From contig NZ_LYUZ01000092.1 of NCBI RefSeq assembly GCF_001679925.1, positions 811 to 64,810 on the forward strand: DNA of 64,000 nt. Direction: 5' to 3'. Position numbers and translations under genes: made by a program. The notes beneath the pieces are model-generated. The model searched no databases, had not been told where the DNA came from, and was given only the letters and a program-made list of their open reading frames with translations. This document shows, piece by piece, positions 54,332 through 62,481 of the stretch (position 1 is its first letter; each line of letters begins with the position of its first letter). The DNA is from Leisingera sp. JC1 (GTDB lineage Bacteria > Pseudomonadota > Alphaproteobacteria > Rhodobacterales > Rhodobacteraceae).

Positions 54332-54922
54332 ATGTATACGGTCACCGGCATTCCGCTTACCCGCACCTTCCGGGTGCTGTGGGCGCTTGAAGAGCTTGGG
54401 CAGCCCTACAAGTTGAGTCAGCATGGCCCCCGCAGCCCGGAAGTGCAGGCGCTGAATGTATCTGGCAAGGTGCCGGTGCTGCAGGCGGAAGGTGAGGTCA
54501 TCACCGATTCGACTGCTATTCTCACCTACCTGGCTGACAAGCACGGCGCGCTGACGGCCCCCGCGGGCACAATTGCACGCGCCAAGCAGGACGCGATGAC
54601 CCATCTGTTGCTGGACGAAGTCGACGCCGTCCTGTGGGCCGCGGCCCGGCACAGCTTCATCCTGCCGGAGGAACTGCGGGTGCCAGAGGTGAAAGGCAGC
54701 CTGAAATGGGAGTTTGCCCACAACCTGTCGCGCCTTGAAAGCAAGATCACAGGCCCCTTCCTGATGGGAGAGGAGTTCACCATCGCCGATATCATCTGCA
54801 CCCATTGCCTGAATTGGGCGCGCAGCGCCAAGTTCCCTGTCGAGAGTGAAAAGCTGCAGGACTATGGCAAACGGATGCGGGAACGCCCGGCGTTTCAACG
54901 GGTGGCCGAACTCGCCAAGTAA
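54332..54922 (+). CDS. glutathione S-transferase family protein
   Basis: 196-residue cytosolic GST. Residues 1-75 are the thioredoxin-like domain (YTVTGIPLTRTFRVLWALEELG, VSGKVPVLQAEGEVITDSTAILTYLADKH, with cis-Pro and Ser for glutathione binding), and residues about 85-190 the helical domain (FLMGEEFTIADIICTHCLNWA, with the N-capping motif). AGGAGAAAG lies 6 bp before the ATG at 54332. Substrate unknown. It starts 77 bp after holA and its 3' end overlaps the convergent flavoprotein gene by 28 bp. Confidence 0.92.
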   Translation: MYTVTGIPLTRTFRVLWALEELGQPYKLSQHGPRSPEVQALNVSGKVPVLQAEGEVITDSTAILTYLADKHGALTAPAGTIARAKQDAMTHLLLDEVDAVLWAAARHSFILPEELRVPEVKGSLKWEFAHNLSRLESKITGPFLMGEEFTIADIICTHCLNWARSAKFPVESEKLQDYGKRMRERPAFQRVAELAK

Positions 54923-56094
54923 CCCGCCGCCGCCTGCCCTGCCCAGCGCCCGGTTGCCAGACAGGCGGTCAGAAGGTAACCGCCCGTCGGGGCTTCCCAG
55001 TCCAGCATCTCCCCGGCGCAGAAAACGCCTGGGATTTTCTTCAGCATCAGACTGCCATCCACAGCGTTCCGGCAAATGCCGCCGGCGGTCGATATCGCCT
55101 CGTCCATCGGGCGCAGGCCTGCATGTTTCACAGGCAGCGCCTTGATCAGACTTGCCAAGGCTTGCGCCTCCAGCGGCAGTGGGCGCCCGAATTCCTGCAG
55201 CAGCGCCGCCGCAGCCGGTGACAGCTTCAAGGCCTTGCGCAGGTGGTTGGAGAGACTCGCCTTGCCGCGGGGGCGCAACAGGCGGCGGGCAACTTCCGCC
55301 TCTGCCAGATCCGGAAACAGATCCATATGCAGCACCGCACCCTCCCGCACCGCTGCACAGATGGAATAGACGCCGCCGCCCTCCAGCCCGCGCTGCGAAA
55401 TTACTGCCTCTCCGCGCGAAACCAGGCCGCCCGCCCGCAGCGCAATCCCTTTGAGCGGCTGGCCGAATTGCGGTGCCATTTGCTTGGACCACTCCACCAG
55501 CAGCCCGGCATTGGCAGGCTTGAATGGGGAAACTTCTACCGCTCGTTCCTGCAACAGCGGCCGCCACGCCCCATCCGACCCCAGCCGCGCCCAGCTTGCG
55601 CCGCCAAGCGCCAGAACGGTGGTGCCTGCCTCAATCCGCACCGAACCGCCCGGCGTTTCAAAGACTAGGACCGTACCGTCCCAGCCTGCCCAGCGCCAGC
55701 GGGTGCGGATCTGCACGCCATACCCGTCCAAACGCCCCAGCCAGGCTCGCAAAAGCGGCGATGCTTTCATCACCTTCGGGAACACCCGGCCGGTGGAGCC
55801 GGTGAACAGCTCGCTCCCCAGCCCCTGCGCCCAGGCCTGCACTGCCTGCGCATCGAAGGCCCGGATCATCGGCGCCAGCCAGTCCGCCGCCTCACCGTAG
55901 CGGGTGAATAGCTGTTCAAAGGGTTCGTCCTTGGTCAGGTTCAAGCCGGATTTGCCCGCCATCAGGAACTTGCGGGCAGCTGACGGTTTGGCCTCAGCCA
56001 CCAGTACCCGGCGCCCGGCGCGGCCCAGTTCTTCGGCAGCCATCAGCCCGGCTGGCCCGGCTCCGATCACCACTGCATCCCACGCCTCTGTCAT
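54895..56094 (-). CDS. HI0933/YhiN-like NAD(P)/FAD-dependent oxidoreductase
   Basis: 399-residue flavoprotein. FAD motif near the N-terminus (AVVIGAGPAGLMAAEELGRAGRRVLVAEAK), then the family block KFLMAGKSGLNLTKDEP, TGSTGRVFPKVMKASPLL and VLALGGASWARLGSDG. The C-terminal GVFCAGEMLDWEAPTGGYLLTACLATGR is the second FAD-binding segment. The family (HI0933-like, TIGR03862 group) has no settled reaction; some members act on tRNA or thiols. Convergent overlap with GST of 28 bp. Family match firm, function unknown. Confidence 0.9.
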   Translation of the reverse strand: MTEAWDAVVIGAGPAGLMAAEELGRAGRRVLVAEAKPSAARKFLMAGKSGLNLTKDEPFEQLFTRYGEAADWLAPMIRAFDAQAVQAWAQGLGSELFTGSTGRVFPKVMKASPLLRAWLGRLDGYGVQIRTRWRWAGWDGTVLVFETPGGSVRIEAGTTVLALGGASWARLGSDGAWRPLLQERAVEVSPFKPANAGLLVEWSKQMAPQFGQPLKGIALRAGGLVSRGEAVISQRGLEGGGVYSICAAVREGAVLHMDLFPDLAEAEVARRLLRPRGKASLSNHLRKALKLSPAAAALLQEFGRPLPLEAQALASLIKALPVKHAGLRPMDEAISTAGGICRNAVDGSLMLKKIPGVFCAGEMLDWEAPTGGYLLTACLATGRWAGQAAAGYLASSATR

Positions 56095-56162
56095 GCCATC
56101 CCCTTGCCAGCCCTTGCCGCCGGCGTGTCTAGTGCCCGCACGAAACCAGCTGAGGCTTGTGC

Positions 56163-56456
56163 ATGTCTGATCCGAACTGCCCGCTGTGCGGCCGCCCTAT
56201 CCCAAAGGGCGCGCCGCAAAGCCTGCACCATCTGATCCCAAAACTGAAAGGAGGCAAGGGCGGACCAACGGTTCTGCTGCATGACATCTGCCATCGCGAG
56301 ATACACGCCACGCTGACAGAGGCGGAACTGGCCCGCGACTTCAACACACCGGAAGCACTGCAGGCCCATCCGCGGCTTACGAAATTCATCGCCTGGGTCC
56401 GGAAACGCCCGCCCGAATTCCGCTCCCGCGTGCCCGGCAAACGGCGCAAGCGCTAA
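56163..56456 (+). CDS. small HNH-type zinc protein (HNH endonuclease family)
   Basis: 97-residue protein with the zinc and HNH pattern: NCPLCGRPIP, then LHHLIPKLKGGKGG and LLHDICHREIHATL, so the three His/Asn-type positions and four possible zinc ligands are visible. The C-terminus is very basic (KRRKR). GAGG lies 7 bp before the ATG at 56163. Relatives are annotated as HNH endonucleases, but whether it cuts DNA is not known. It stands alone, divergent from the flavoprotein gene and convergent with the VOC gene (4-bp overlap). No phage genes are adjacent. Confidence 0.83.
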   Translation: MSDPNCPLCGRPIPKGAPQSLHHLIPKLKGGKGGPTVLLHDICHREIHATLTEAELARDFNTPEALQAHPRLTKFIAWVRKRPPEFRSRVPGKRRKR

Positions 56457-57145
56457 CTGATCTCCAGCCCCATGAAGGCAGGGCTGTCGCGCAACTGCGC
56501 CCCGGGAATGTGCTGAAATTCCAGCGTGGTATAGGGCCGTCGCCACAGCCATTCCCGGTTCGCCACCGACTGCAAGTCCGGATCCGGCGGCGTCTCTTCG
56601 GTAAAGGCGAGGAAATGCAAATCGAACCCGGACTCCGCCACGTCCTGAACTGACAGCAGTTTCATATCGGCACGCAGAGCAAGTTCAGCTGCGATATCCC
56701 CAGTCCGCAAGGTGATCTGTCCGACGTGCGCACCACCGCCCAGCGGCAAAGCAAGATCGCCCGCGCCGTCTGGCCGGTTTCCAAGAAAATCATGCTGCAG
56801 CAGTTCGATCGAAAACCCCTCAGGATCGTGCAGATGCGCCATATAGCCAATGTCACGGAACTGGTGCGGCGCTGAAACCTCCACCCCCTTTTGAAGCAGC
56901 TGCTCGCAGGCTAGGTCCAGATCGGGCAGGCAGATGCCAATTTTCCAAAAACGCTCATCTCGGTTATGCGATGCCTTGGTGCCGCCGGGCAGCAGGATCA
57001 GATCCGCGTCCTCACCTCCATATCCGGCACGCCAGGCGTCACCGTCCGCCAAGGCTTCCATGCCGAGCATTTTCGCATAGAAACCGGCCAGCCGCTCCGG
57101 ATCCTCGACCTGGAGCCGAAGCCCGGAAAGCCGCTTCACCGGCAC
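56453..57145 (-). CDS. VOC-family (glyoxalase/dioxygenase fold) protein
   Basis: 230-residue metalloprotein of the vicinal-oxygen-chelate superfamily with two beta-alpha-beta-beta-beta modules: residues 1-118 (LSGLRLQVEDPERLAGFYAKMLGM, then DIGYMAHLHDPEGFSIELLQHDF) and about 140-230 (GQITLRTGDIAAEL, LHFLAFTEETPP). Metal-ligand candidates are His of MAHLHDPEG and Glu of SIELLQ. The reaction (lyase, isomerase or dioxygenase) is unknown. Last gene of the SDR-crotonase-VOC run; its start overlaps the crotonase stop by 10 bp. Confidence 0.85.
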   Translation of the reverse strand: MPVKRLSGLRLQVEDPERLAGFYAKMLGMEALADGDAWRAGYGGEDADLILLPGGTKASHNRDERFWKIGICLPDLDLACEQLLQKGVEVSAPHQFRDIGYMAHLHDPEGFSIELLQHDFLGNRPDGAGDLALPLGGGAHVGQITLRTGDIAAELALRADMKLLSVQDVAESGFDLHFLAFTEETPPDPDLQSVANREWLWRRPYTTLEFQHIPGAQLRDSPAFMGLEIS

Positions 57146-57747
57146 ATCCTCAGGATACCTGCGGAAATCTCTCTCTTGGCCTCCAGCGAATGGCCAAGAA
57201 GATCCCGGGCAGTGTCCATCAGCGCGTCCGTCTCCACAATCCGGTCCACAAGGCCGTAATCATATGCTTCCTGCGCGGTGATCTTCTGCCCGGCAGCCAG
57301 GATCATTTTCGTACGGGCCGGCCCGATCAGCGCGGCCATCCGGCCGGCGTCAGAAGGCTGCGGCAGATAACCGAGCTTCATGACCGGGTAGAAAAACTTG
57401 GCCGAATGCACCGCGATGCGGATATCGCAAGCCAGCACCATGCCATTGGCACCCCCTGCCAGCGTGCCGTTCAGCGCGGCCACCTTAAGGCAGGGTATTG
57501 CGGCCATTGCCGCCGACAGCCGCTCCCACACCGGCGATGTCGCCAGGCCCGCCCGCGCCTCATCCAGGTCGGCTCCGGCGCTGAACACCTTGCCGGTTCC
57601 GGTCAGGATCAGCCCGCGGGCCTCCTGAGCGCGTTCAGCGACTTCCGCAAGTTCCGTCAGCATCGCCTCTGTCAGCGAATTCGCCTTATCGGGCCGGTTG
57701 ATGGTGATGGTCCACAGGCCGTTTTCCGCAATGTCCAGTCCGATCAT
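57136..57747 (-). CDS. enoyl-CoA hydratase/isomerase family protein, short form
   Basis: 203-residue crotonase-fold protein. Oxyanion-hole segments are present: GKVFSAGADLDEARAG and ALNGTLAGGANGMVLACDIRIAV, the latter with the Gly-rich turn. Canonical hydratases have about 260 residues and two catalytic Glu; here the C-terminal trimer helices are reduced, and the second Glu region reads KLGYLPQPSDAGRM, with no clear Glu, so isomerase or hydrolase activity is as likely as hydratase. It overlaps the SDR by ATGA and the VOC gene by 10 bp. Not obviously truncated, as the frame and neighbours are orderly. Confidence 0.86.
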   Translation of the reverse strand: MIGLDIAENGLWTITINRPDKANSLTEAMLTELAEVAERAQEARGLILTGTGKVFSAGADLDEARAGLATSPVWERLSAAMAAIPCLKVAALNGTLAGGANGMVLACDIRIAVHSAKFFYPVMKLGYLPQPSDAGRMAALIGPARTKMILAAGQKITAQEAYDYGLVDRIVETDALMDTARDLLGHSLEAKREISAGILRMCR

Positions 57748-58493
57748 ATCAGGCCAACCCGCTGGCGGATGCTATCCTCTCGCAGAGAAACTTCCTGACC
57801 AATGCAGTCATCCGCATCCGGCGTGCACATCCACATGAGGGTCCGGGCCGGCCATTCTGCGGGAATATGGTCCTCCCAGTCCAGCGCGCTCACCGGGTTT
57901 ATGCCGCTGGCCTTGATCTCCCGCTGCATCTGGGTCGCCACAGTGCCAGGAGACAGACCCATGGCGCGGATGCCGTGTTCGCGTTCCTCCAGATCAAGCG
58001 CAGAGGTCAGCATTGCTGCGCCTGCCTTGGAAGAGCAATAAGCGCTCCACCCCTCCAGCGGACGGTGCGCAGCGCCGGAACTGACGGTGATGATGGTCCC
58101 GCCGCCCGCCGGTTTCATCAACGGCAGAGCAGCCCGCATCCCGTTGAACACGCCTTTCAGGTTGATGTCGATCAGCTTGCCCCAGCCCTCCGGCGATGCG
58201 TCCTCTAACCGGGCAATCGGCTCGATCACACCGGCATTATTGATCAGAACGTCCAAGCTGCCAAATTCCTGCTGCGCCGCGCCCAACGCGGCCTCAATGG
58301 AAGCATAGTCAGAAACGTCGCAAGCAAATGTAAGCACATTTTTGCCGATCTCGCCCGCAAGGTCCTGCAGTGCTTCCGCACTCCTTGCCAGCAAGACCAA
58401 ATTGGCGCCCGCGGCGGCAAATACACGGGCGGCATCCGCCCCGATCCCGCGGCTGGCTCCTGTAATTGCAACTGTTTTTCCGTTGAATTCCAT
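57744..58493 (-). CDS. short-chain dehydrogenase/reductase
   Basis: 249-residue NAD(P)-dependent SDR. Cofactor motif TGASRGIGADAARV (TGxxxGxG), the NNAG stretch (LINNAGVIEPI), and the catalytic Ser-Tyr-Lys: VSSGAAHRPLEGWSAYCSSKAG with YxxxK. The start at 58493 follows GGAGG; a longer frame to 58559 lacks a site. First gene of a tight minus-strand run with a crotonase and a VOC protein (ATGA overlaps), which looks like a small acyl or hydroxyacid pathway. Substrate unknown. Confidence 0.92.
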   Translation of the reverse strand: MEFNGKTVAITGASRGIGADAARVFAAAGANLVLLARSAEALQDLAGEIGKNVLTFACDVSDYASIEAALGAAQQEFGSLDVLINNAGVIEPIARLEDASPEGWGKLIDINLKGVFNGMRAALPLMKPAGGGTIITVSSGAAHRPLEGWSAYCSSKAGAAMLTSALDLEEREHGIRAMGLSPGTVATQMQREIKASGINPVSALDWEDHIPAEWPARTLMWMCTPDADDCIGQEVSLREDSIRQRVGLI

Positions 58494-58612
58494 GCCCGCA
58501 ACCTCCAAGTGACTGATAACCCAAGTGGTAAAGCGGTTAGGGGGAACGGTCCAGCCCAAGGCCCCCTTGACGGCACCGCCCGCCGGGCCGACGATGTTTT
58601 CAATTATCTCTC

Positions 58613-58627
58613 AGAGAAAGGTTCTCT
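58613..58627 (+). promoter_or_regulatory. small hairpin presenting the ribosome-binding site of the DUF2125 gene
   Basis: AGAGAA (58613-58618) and TTCTCT (58622-58627) pair with AGG in the loop, and the start codon follows after one base. The AAAGG Shine-Dalgarno is thus partly in the stem and partly in the loop. It could modulate translation; the stem is short. Confidence 0.4.
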
Positions 58628-58628
58628 A

Positions 58629-60152
58629 ATGTCCGTTATTCTTGCGCGCGGCGGTGCCGCAGCGGCAATTTTGGTTGTTTCCGCTCAAGGCGCCCTCGCC
58701 GACCTGAGCGCCCAGGACGTCTGGGCCGACTGGAAGGCGTATCTGACCAGCACCGGCTACACCGTCTCCGGAACTGAAGCTGTTTCAGGCAATACCCTGA
58801 CCGTTTCCGATGTGTCCATGGCCATGCCGATCCCTGAAGAAGACGGTTCCGGCACCATCAGCTTCCCCGAAGTCCAGTTCGTTGAGAACGGCGACGGCAC
58901 CGTCAATGTACTGCTGCCCGCCGAGTTTCCGATGGGCTTTGAGTTCTCCGGTGACGGCGAAACCTTTGCGGGCAAACTGATCTATTCCCACGATGGCTCG
59001 CCGATGAAAGTCGCCGGTGATGCCGGGAACATGAGCTACGACTACAGCTCCTCCAAGGTGACCATGACGCTGAACGAGCTGTCAGCGGACGGTGAACCAG
59101 TGCCCGCAGAGGTGGCAAAGGTTCAGGTTGAGATGAACGACGTTGTCACCAAAAGCACCATGAAGGTTGACGGGGGGCGCAGCTACGACCAGACCATGAC
59201 CGCCTCCAGCCTCAGCTATGACATGGGTTTCAATGATCCCGAAGGCGACGGCACCGGCGCATTCAAGGGCGCGCTGCAGGGCCTGAGCTTCACCGGCACC
59301 GGCACCGTTCCCGAAGGGCTGAAAAGCCCCGACATGGCTGCGCTGCTGAAAGCTGGCTTTGCCTTCGACGGCACCTTCACCTTTACCGGCGGCAATGGTT
59401 CTATCTCCGGCGTGGATGGCAGCGAAAGCTTCGCCATGGAAAGCAACTCCCAAGGCGGCGCCTTCACCGTTTCGATGGACAAGCAGCATTTGACCTACGA
59501 CGTGTCGCAGGTTGCAACCAATGTGAACATCTCCGGCTCCGAGATCCCGTTCCCGCTGGCTCTGAGCATGGCGGAGACCGGCTTCAAGCTGATGATGCCG
59601 CTGGCCAAATCCGAAGAAGAGCAGGACTTCGCACTTGGCGTTACCCTGCGCGACTTTGCAGTGCCGGAAATGCTGTGGGGCATGGTCGATCCGACCGGCC
59701 AGCTGCCGCATGACCCGGCAACCGTCGTTCTGGACCTGGCCGGCAAAGGCAAAGTGCTGTTTGACCTGTTCGACCCGGAAGCCATGGAAGCTGTGGAAAA
59801 GGGTGAGGAACAACCGGGTGAGCTGAACGCGCTGACCGTGAAGCAGTTGCAGGTTTCCGCTGCGGGTGCCGAGCTGACCGGCACCGGCGATTTCACCTTC
59901 AACAATGAAGACCTGACCAGCTTTGATGGCATGCCGGCCCCGGCGGGCGAGGCCAACCTCAAACTGGTCGGCGCCAACACCCTGATCGACAAGCTGATCG
60001 GCATGGGCCTGATGTCCGACAGCGACGCCATGGGCGCGCGCATGATGATGGGCATGCTGGCAGTCCCGGGTGAAGGTGACGACACCCTGACCTCCAAGAT
60101 CGAAGTCACCGAAGACGGCCAGGTGCTCGCCAACGGCCAGCGCATCAAGTAA
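58629..60152 (+). CDS. DUF2125 domain periplasmic protein
   Basis: 507-residue exported protein. A signal peptide of about 25 residues (hydrophobic AAAAILVVSAQGALA, cleavage before DLSAQD) is followed by a long beta-rich chain with repeated Gly/Asp-containing strands. The DUF2125 family occurs in alphaproteobacteria and has no known function; some members resemble AsmA-like lipid-transport folds, but that link is weak. AAAGG lies 7 bp before the ATG at 58629; 120 bp of upstream open frame carry no signal. It is transcribed alone and ends in a strong terminator. Confidence 0.86.
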   Translation: MSVILARGGAAAAILVVSAQGALADLSAQDVWADWKAYLTSTGYTVSGTEAVSGNTLTVSDVSMAMPIPEEDGSGTISFPEVQFVENGDGTVNVLLPAEFPMGFEFSGDGETFAGKLIYSHDGSPMKVAGDAGNMSYDYSSSKVTMTLNELSADGEPVPAEVAKVQVEMNDVVTKSTMKVDGGRSYDQTMTASSLSYDMGFNDPEGDGTGAFKGALQGLSFTGTGTVPEGLKSPDMAALLKAGFAFDGTFTFTGGNGSISGVDGSESFAMESNSQGGAFTVSMDKQHLTYDVSQVATNVNISGSEIPFPLALSMAETGFKLMMPLAKSEEEQDFALGVTLRDFAVPEMLWGMVDPTGQLPHDPATVVLDLAGKGKVLFDLFDPEAMEAVEKGEEQPGELNALTVKQLQVSAAGAELTGTGDFTFNNEDLTSFDGMPAPAGEANLKLVGANTLIDKLIGMGLMSDSDAMGARMMMGMLAVPGEGDDTLTSKIEVTEDGQVLANGQRIK

Positions 60153-60176
60153 CCGTCAAATCCCGAACAGGATCAG

Positions 60177-60208
60177 AAAAGGGGCTGCTGCACGCGGCCC
60201 CTTTTTTT
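60177..60208 (+). terminator. intrinsic terminator of the DUF2125 gene
   Basis: AAAAGGGGC (60177-60185) pairs with GCCCCTTTT (60197-60205), giving a 9-bp stem, an 11-base loop and seven T. It lies 24 bp after the stop codon. Confidence 0.88.
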
Positions 60209-60274
60209 CACCCCGCACTTGCGGCATGGCGCTGCACTGGATAGCTCTTTTAAAGAGCAGAACAGAAGGTGCCC

Positions 60275-61621
60275 ATGACCCAGTCCCCCGAAGCGCTTTG
60301 CCACGCCCTGATCGACGCCGCCCGCAAGGCCGGCGCAGATGCCGCCGACGCCATGGCCGCTGAGGGCAGTTCTCTCAGCATCGAAGTGCGCGAGGGCAAG
60401 CTGGAACATGCGGAACGCTCCGAAGGCACCGATCTGGGCCTGCGGGTGTTTGTAGGCAAGCGCCAGGCGCTGGTTTCCTCGTCCGACATGCGGCCCGAAA
60501 CCATCGCGGCGATGGCCGAGCGCGCCGTTGCCATGGCCAAGGAGGCCCCGGAAGACCCTTATGCAGGCCTCGCTGACCCGTCTCAGCTAGCGAAGGATTG
60601 GAATTTGGCTGCGCTGGAGCTGGAAGACCCGAGCGGCGAGCCTGAGCCAGCAGCCCTGCAAGAGGACGCGCTTGCCGCCGAAACCGCCTGTCAAGCGGTG
60701 GACGGCATCACACAGGTGCAATCCGCGGCCGCCGGATATGGCCGTCATGTGGTGCATCTGGCAGCCACCAACGGTTTCTCAGGAGGCTATCAGCGCACCG
60801 GCCGGTCTCTATCCTGCACCGGGATCGCGGGCAAAGGTACCGGAATGGAGCGGGACCACGACGGCGATTCCTGCACCTTCCAGTCTGATCTGCGCAGCGC
60901 TGAGGAAATTGGCCGCACTGCAGGTGAGCGAGCAGTCGCCCGGCTGGGCGCCCGCAAGCCCAAGACCGGCAGCTTCCCTGTGTTGTATGATGAACGCATT
61001 TCCTCTTCGCTGATCGGCCATCTGATGTCAGCGGCCAACGGTGCCGCAATTGCCCGCGGCTCCTCCTGGCTGAAAGATTCGCTGGGCCAGCAAGTGCTGC
61101 CAGCGGCGCTCTCTGTAGTTGAGGATCCGCACCGCCCGAGGATTTCCGGCTCCCGCCCGTTTGACGGCGAGGGGCTGGCGACCCGCAGACGCACCGTGGT
61201 GGACAACGGCGTGCTGACCGGCTGGACACTGGACCTTGCTTCGGCTCGCAAGCTGGGGCTGGAAAGCACCGGCAACGCCGCCCGCGGCATCGGTGGGGTG
61301 CCGTCGCCTTCCACCTGGAATATCGCTTTGACCCAAAGCGAAGCCAGCCGCGAGGACCTGATCGCGCAGATGGGAACCGGCCTGCTGGTCACGTCGATGA
61401 TCGGCTCCACCATCAATCCCAACACGGGTGACTATTCCCGCGGCGCATCCGGTTTCTGGGTGGAAAACGGCGAGATTGCCTATCCGGTCAACGAATGCAC
61501 CATCGCAGGCAACCTGCACGAAATGCTGCGCCGGATCGTTCCAGCCAATGACGCCCGCACGCATCTGTCCTCCGTGGTGCCCTCACTGCTGGTCGAAGGA
61601 ATGACCCTTGCCGGCAACTGA
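60275..61621 (+). CDS. pmbA: PmbA/TldE metalloprotease subunit
   Basis: 448-residue member of the TldD/PmbA family, which with TldD cleaves small peptides, matures microcin B17 and degrades CcdA in E. coli. The N-terminal part has VREGKLEHAERSEGTDLGLRVFVGKRQALVSS. The middle has VLYDERISSSLIGHLMSAANG, and the C-terminal block is LGLESTGNAARG and GDYSRGASGFWVENGEI. The metal-binding motif HExxxH is absent, as expected for the PmbA (TldE) partner. AGAAGG lies 5 bp before the ATG at 60275. The 3' end overlaps cysQ by 14 bp. Confidence 0.94.
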   Translation: MTQSPEALCHALIDAARKAGADAADAMAAEGSSLSIEVREGKLEHAERSEGTDLGLRVFVGKRQALVSSSDMRPETIAAMAERAVAMAKEAPEDPYAGLADPSQLAKDWNLAALELEDPSGEPEPAALQEDALAAETACQAVDGITQVQSAAAGYGRHVVHLAATNGFSGGYQRTGRSLSCTGIAGKGTGMERDHDGDSCTFQSDLRSAEEIGRTAGERAVARLGARKPKTGSFPVLYDERISSSLIGHLMSAANGAAIARGSSWLKDSLGQQVLPAALSVVEDPHRPRISGSRPFDGEGLATRRRTVVDNGVLTGWTLDLASARKLGLESTGNAARGIGGVPSPSTWNIALTQSEASREDLIAQMGTGLLVTSMIGSTINPNTGDYSRGASGFWVENGEIAYPVNECTIAGNLHEMLRRIVPANDARTHLSSVVPSLLVEGMTLAGN

Positions 61622-62411
61622 CCTATCCCTGCTTGTAAAAGCGGCGGAACAGGCCGGAGACATCGCATGCCGCTACACCGGTCCCGACGCCAAGCGCTGG
61701 GACAAGCCCGGCGGTGCGGGCCCGGTGACCGAAGCTGACCTGGCCGTCAACACCATGCTCGAGGACATGCTGCAGCAGGCGCGGCCCGGTTACGGCTGGC
61801 TCTCGGAGGAGACCGAGGACAGCGATGCCCGTTTGACGTGCGAGCGGGTGTTCATCATCGACCCGATCGACGGCACCCGCAGCTTTGCCGAAGGCTCCCG
61901 CACCTGGGCGCATTCCATCGCTGTAGCGGAACACGGTGAAGTCATAGCGGCGGTGATCTATCTGCCCCAGCGGGAACTCATGTACACCGCCGCCAAGGGA
62001 CAGGGTGCAGCCTGTAACGGCAGCCCGGTAAGAATCTCTTCTGCGGCTGAGCTTGCGACCACCGAAATCCTGGCCGCCAAACCCAATCTGCTTCCGCACC
62101 ACTGGCAGGGCGGCACACCGCCTGCCTTCATCCGCAGTTACCGGCCATCGCTGGCTTACCGTCTGGCCAAGGTAGCAGACGGCCGGTTCGGTGCCATGCT
62201 GACGCTGCGCCCAAGCTGGGAGTGGGATATCGCCGCCGGAGATCTTCTGGTGCGCGAGGCTGGCGGCATCATCACGGACAGGTCAGGCAGCCTGCTGCGC
62301 TTCAACAACCCGCAACCCCGCCTGAACGGGGTGGTTGCCGGAAACACGCCCCTGCATACGGAGCTGATGGCGGCGCTGGACCCGGCCGGGCCTGGCATCG
62401 CTGGACATTGA
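61608..62411 (+). CDS. cysQ: 3'(2'),5'-bisphosphate nucleotidase / inositol-monophosphatase family protein
   Basis: 267-residue magnesium-dependent phosphatase. Motifs are GAGPVTEADLAVNTMLEDML, LSEETEDSD with metal Glu, IIDPIDGTRSFAEGSRTWAHSIA (the DPIDGT signature) and WEWDIAAGDLLVREAGG. CysQ removes phosphate from PAP during sulfate assimilation; inositol phosphatase activity cannot be excluded. The start is TTG at 61608 inside pmbA, with GAAGGA 7 bp upstream, so it is coupled to pmbA. Family firm, substrate by analogy. Confidence 0.92.
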   Translation: MPATDLSLLVKAAEQAGDIACRYTGPDAKRWDKPGGAGPVTEADLAVNTMLEDMLQQARPGYGWLSEETEDSDARLTCERVFIIDPIDGTRSFAEGSRTWAHSIAVAEHGEVIAAVIYLPQRELMYTAAKGQGAACNGSPVRISSAAELATTEILAAKPNLLPHHWQGGTPPAFIRSYRPSLAYRLAKVADGRFGAMLTLRPSWEWDIAAGDLLVREAGGIITDRSGSLLRFNNPQPRLNGVVAGNTPLHTELMAALDPAGPGIAGH

Positions 62412-62481
62412 ACCAGCTGCAGCTTATGCGGTCTGCGCCGCCCGCAAAGGCAAGACTCAAGTTTTTCACAGACAACCCCGC

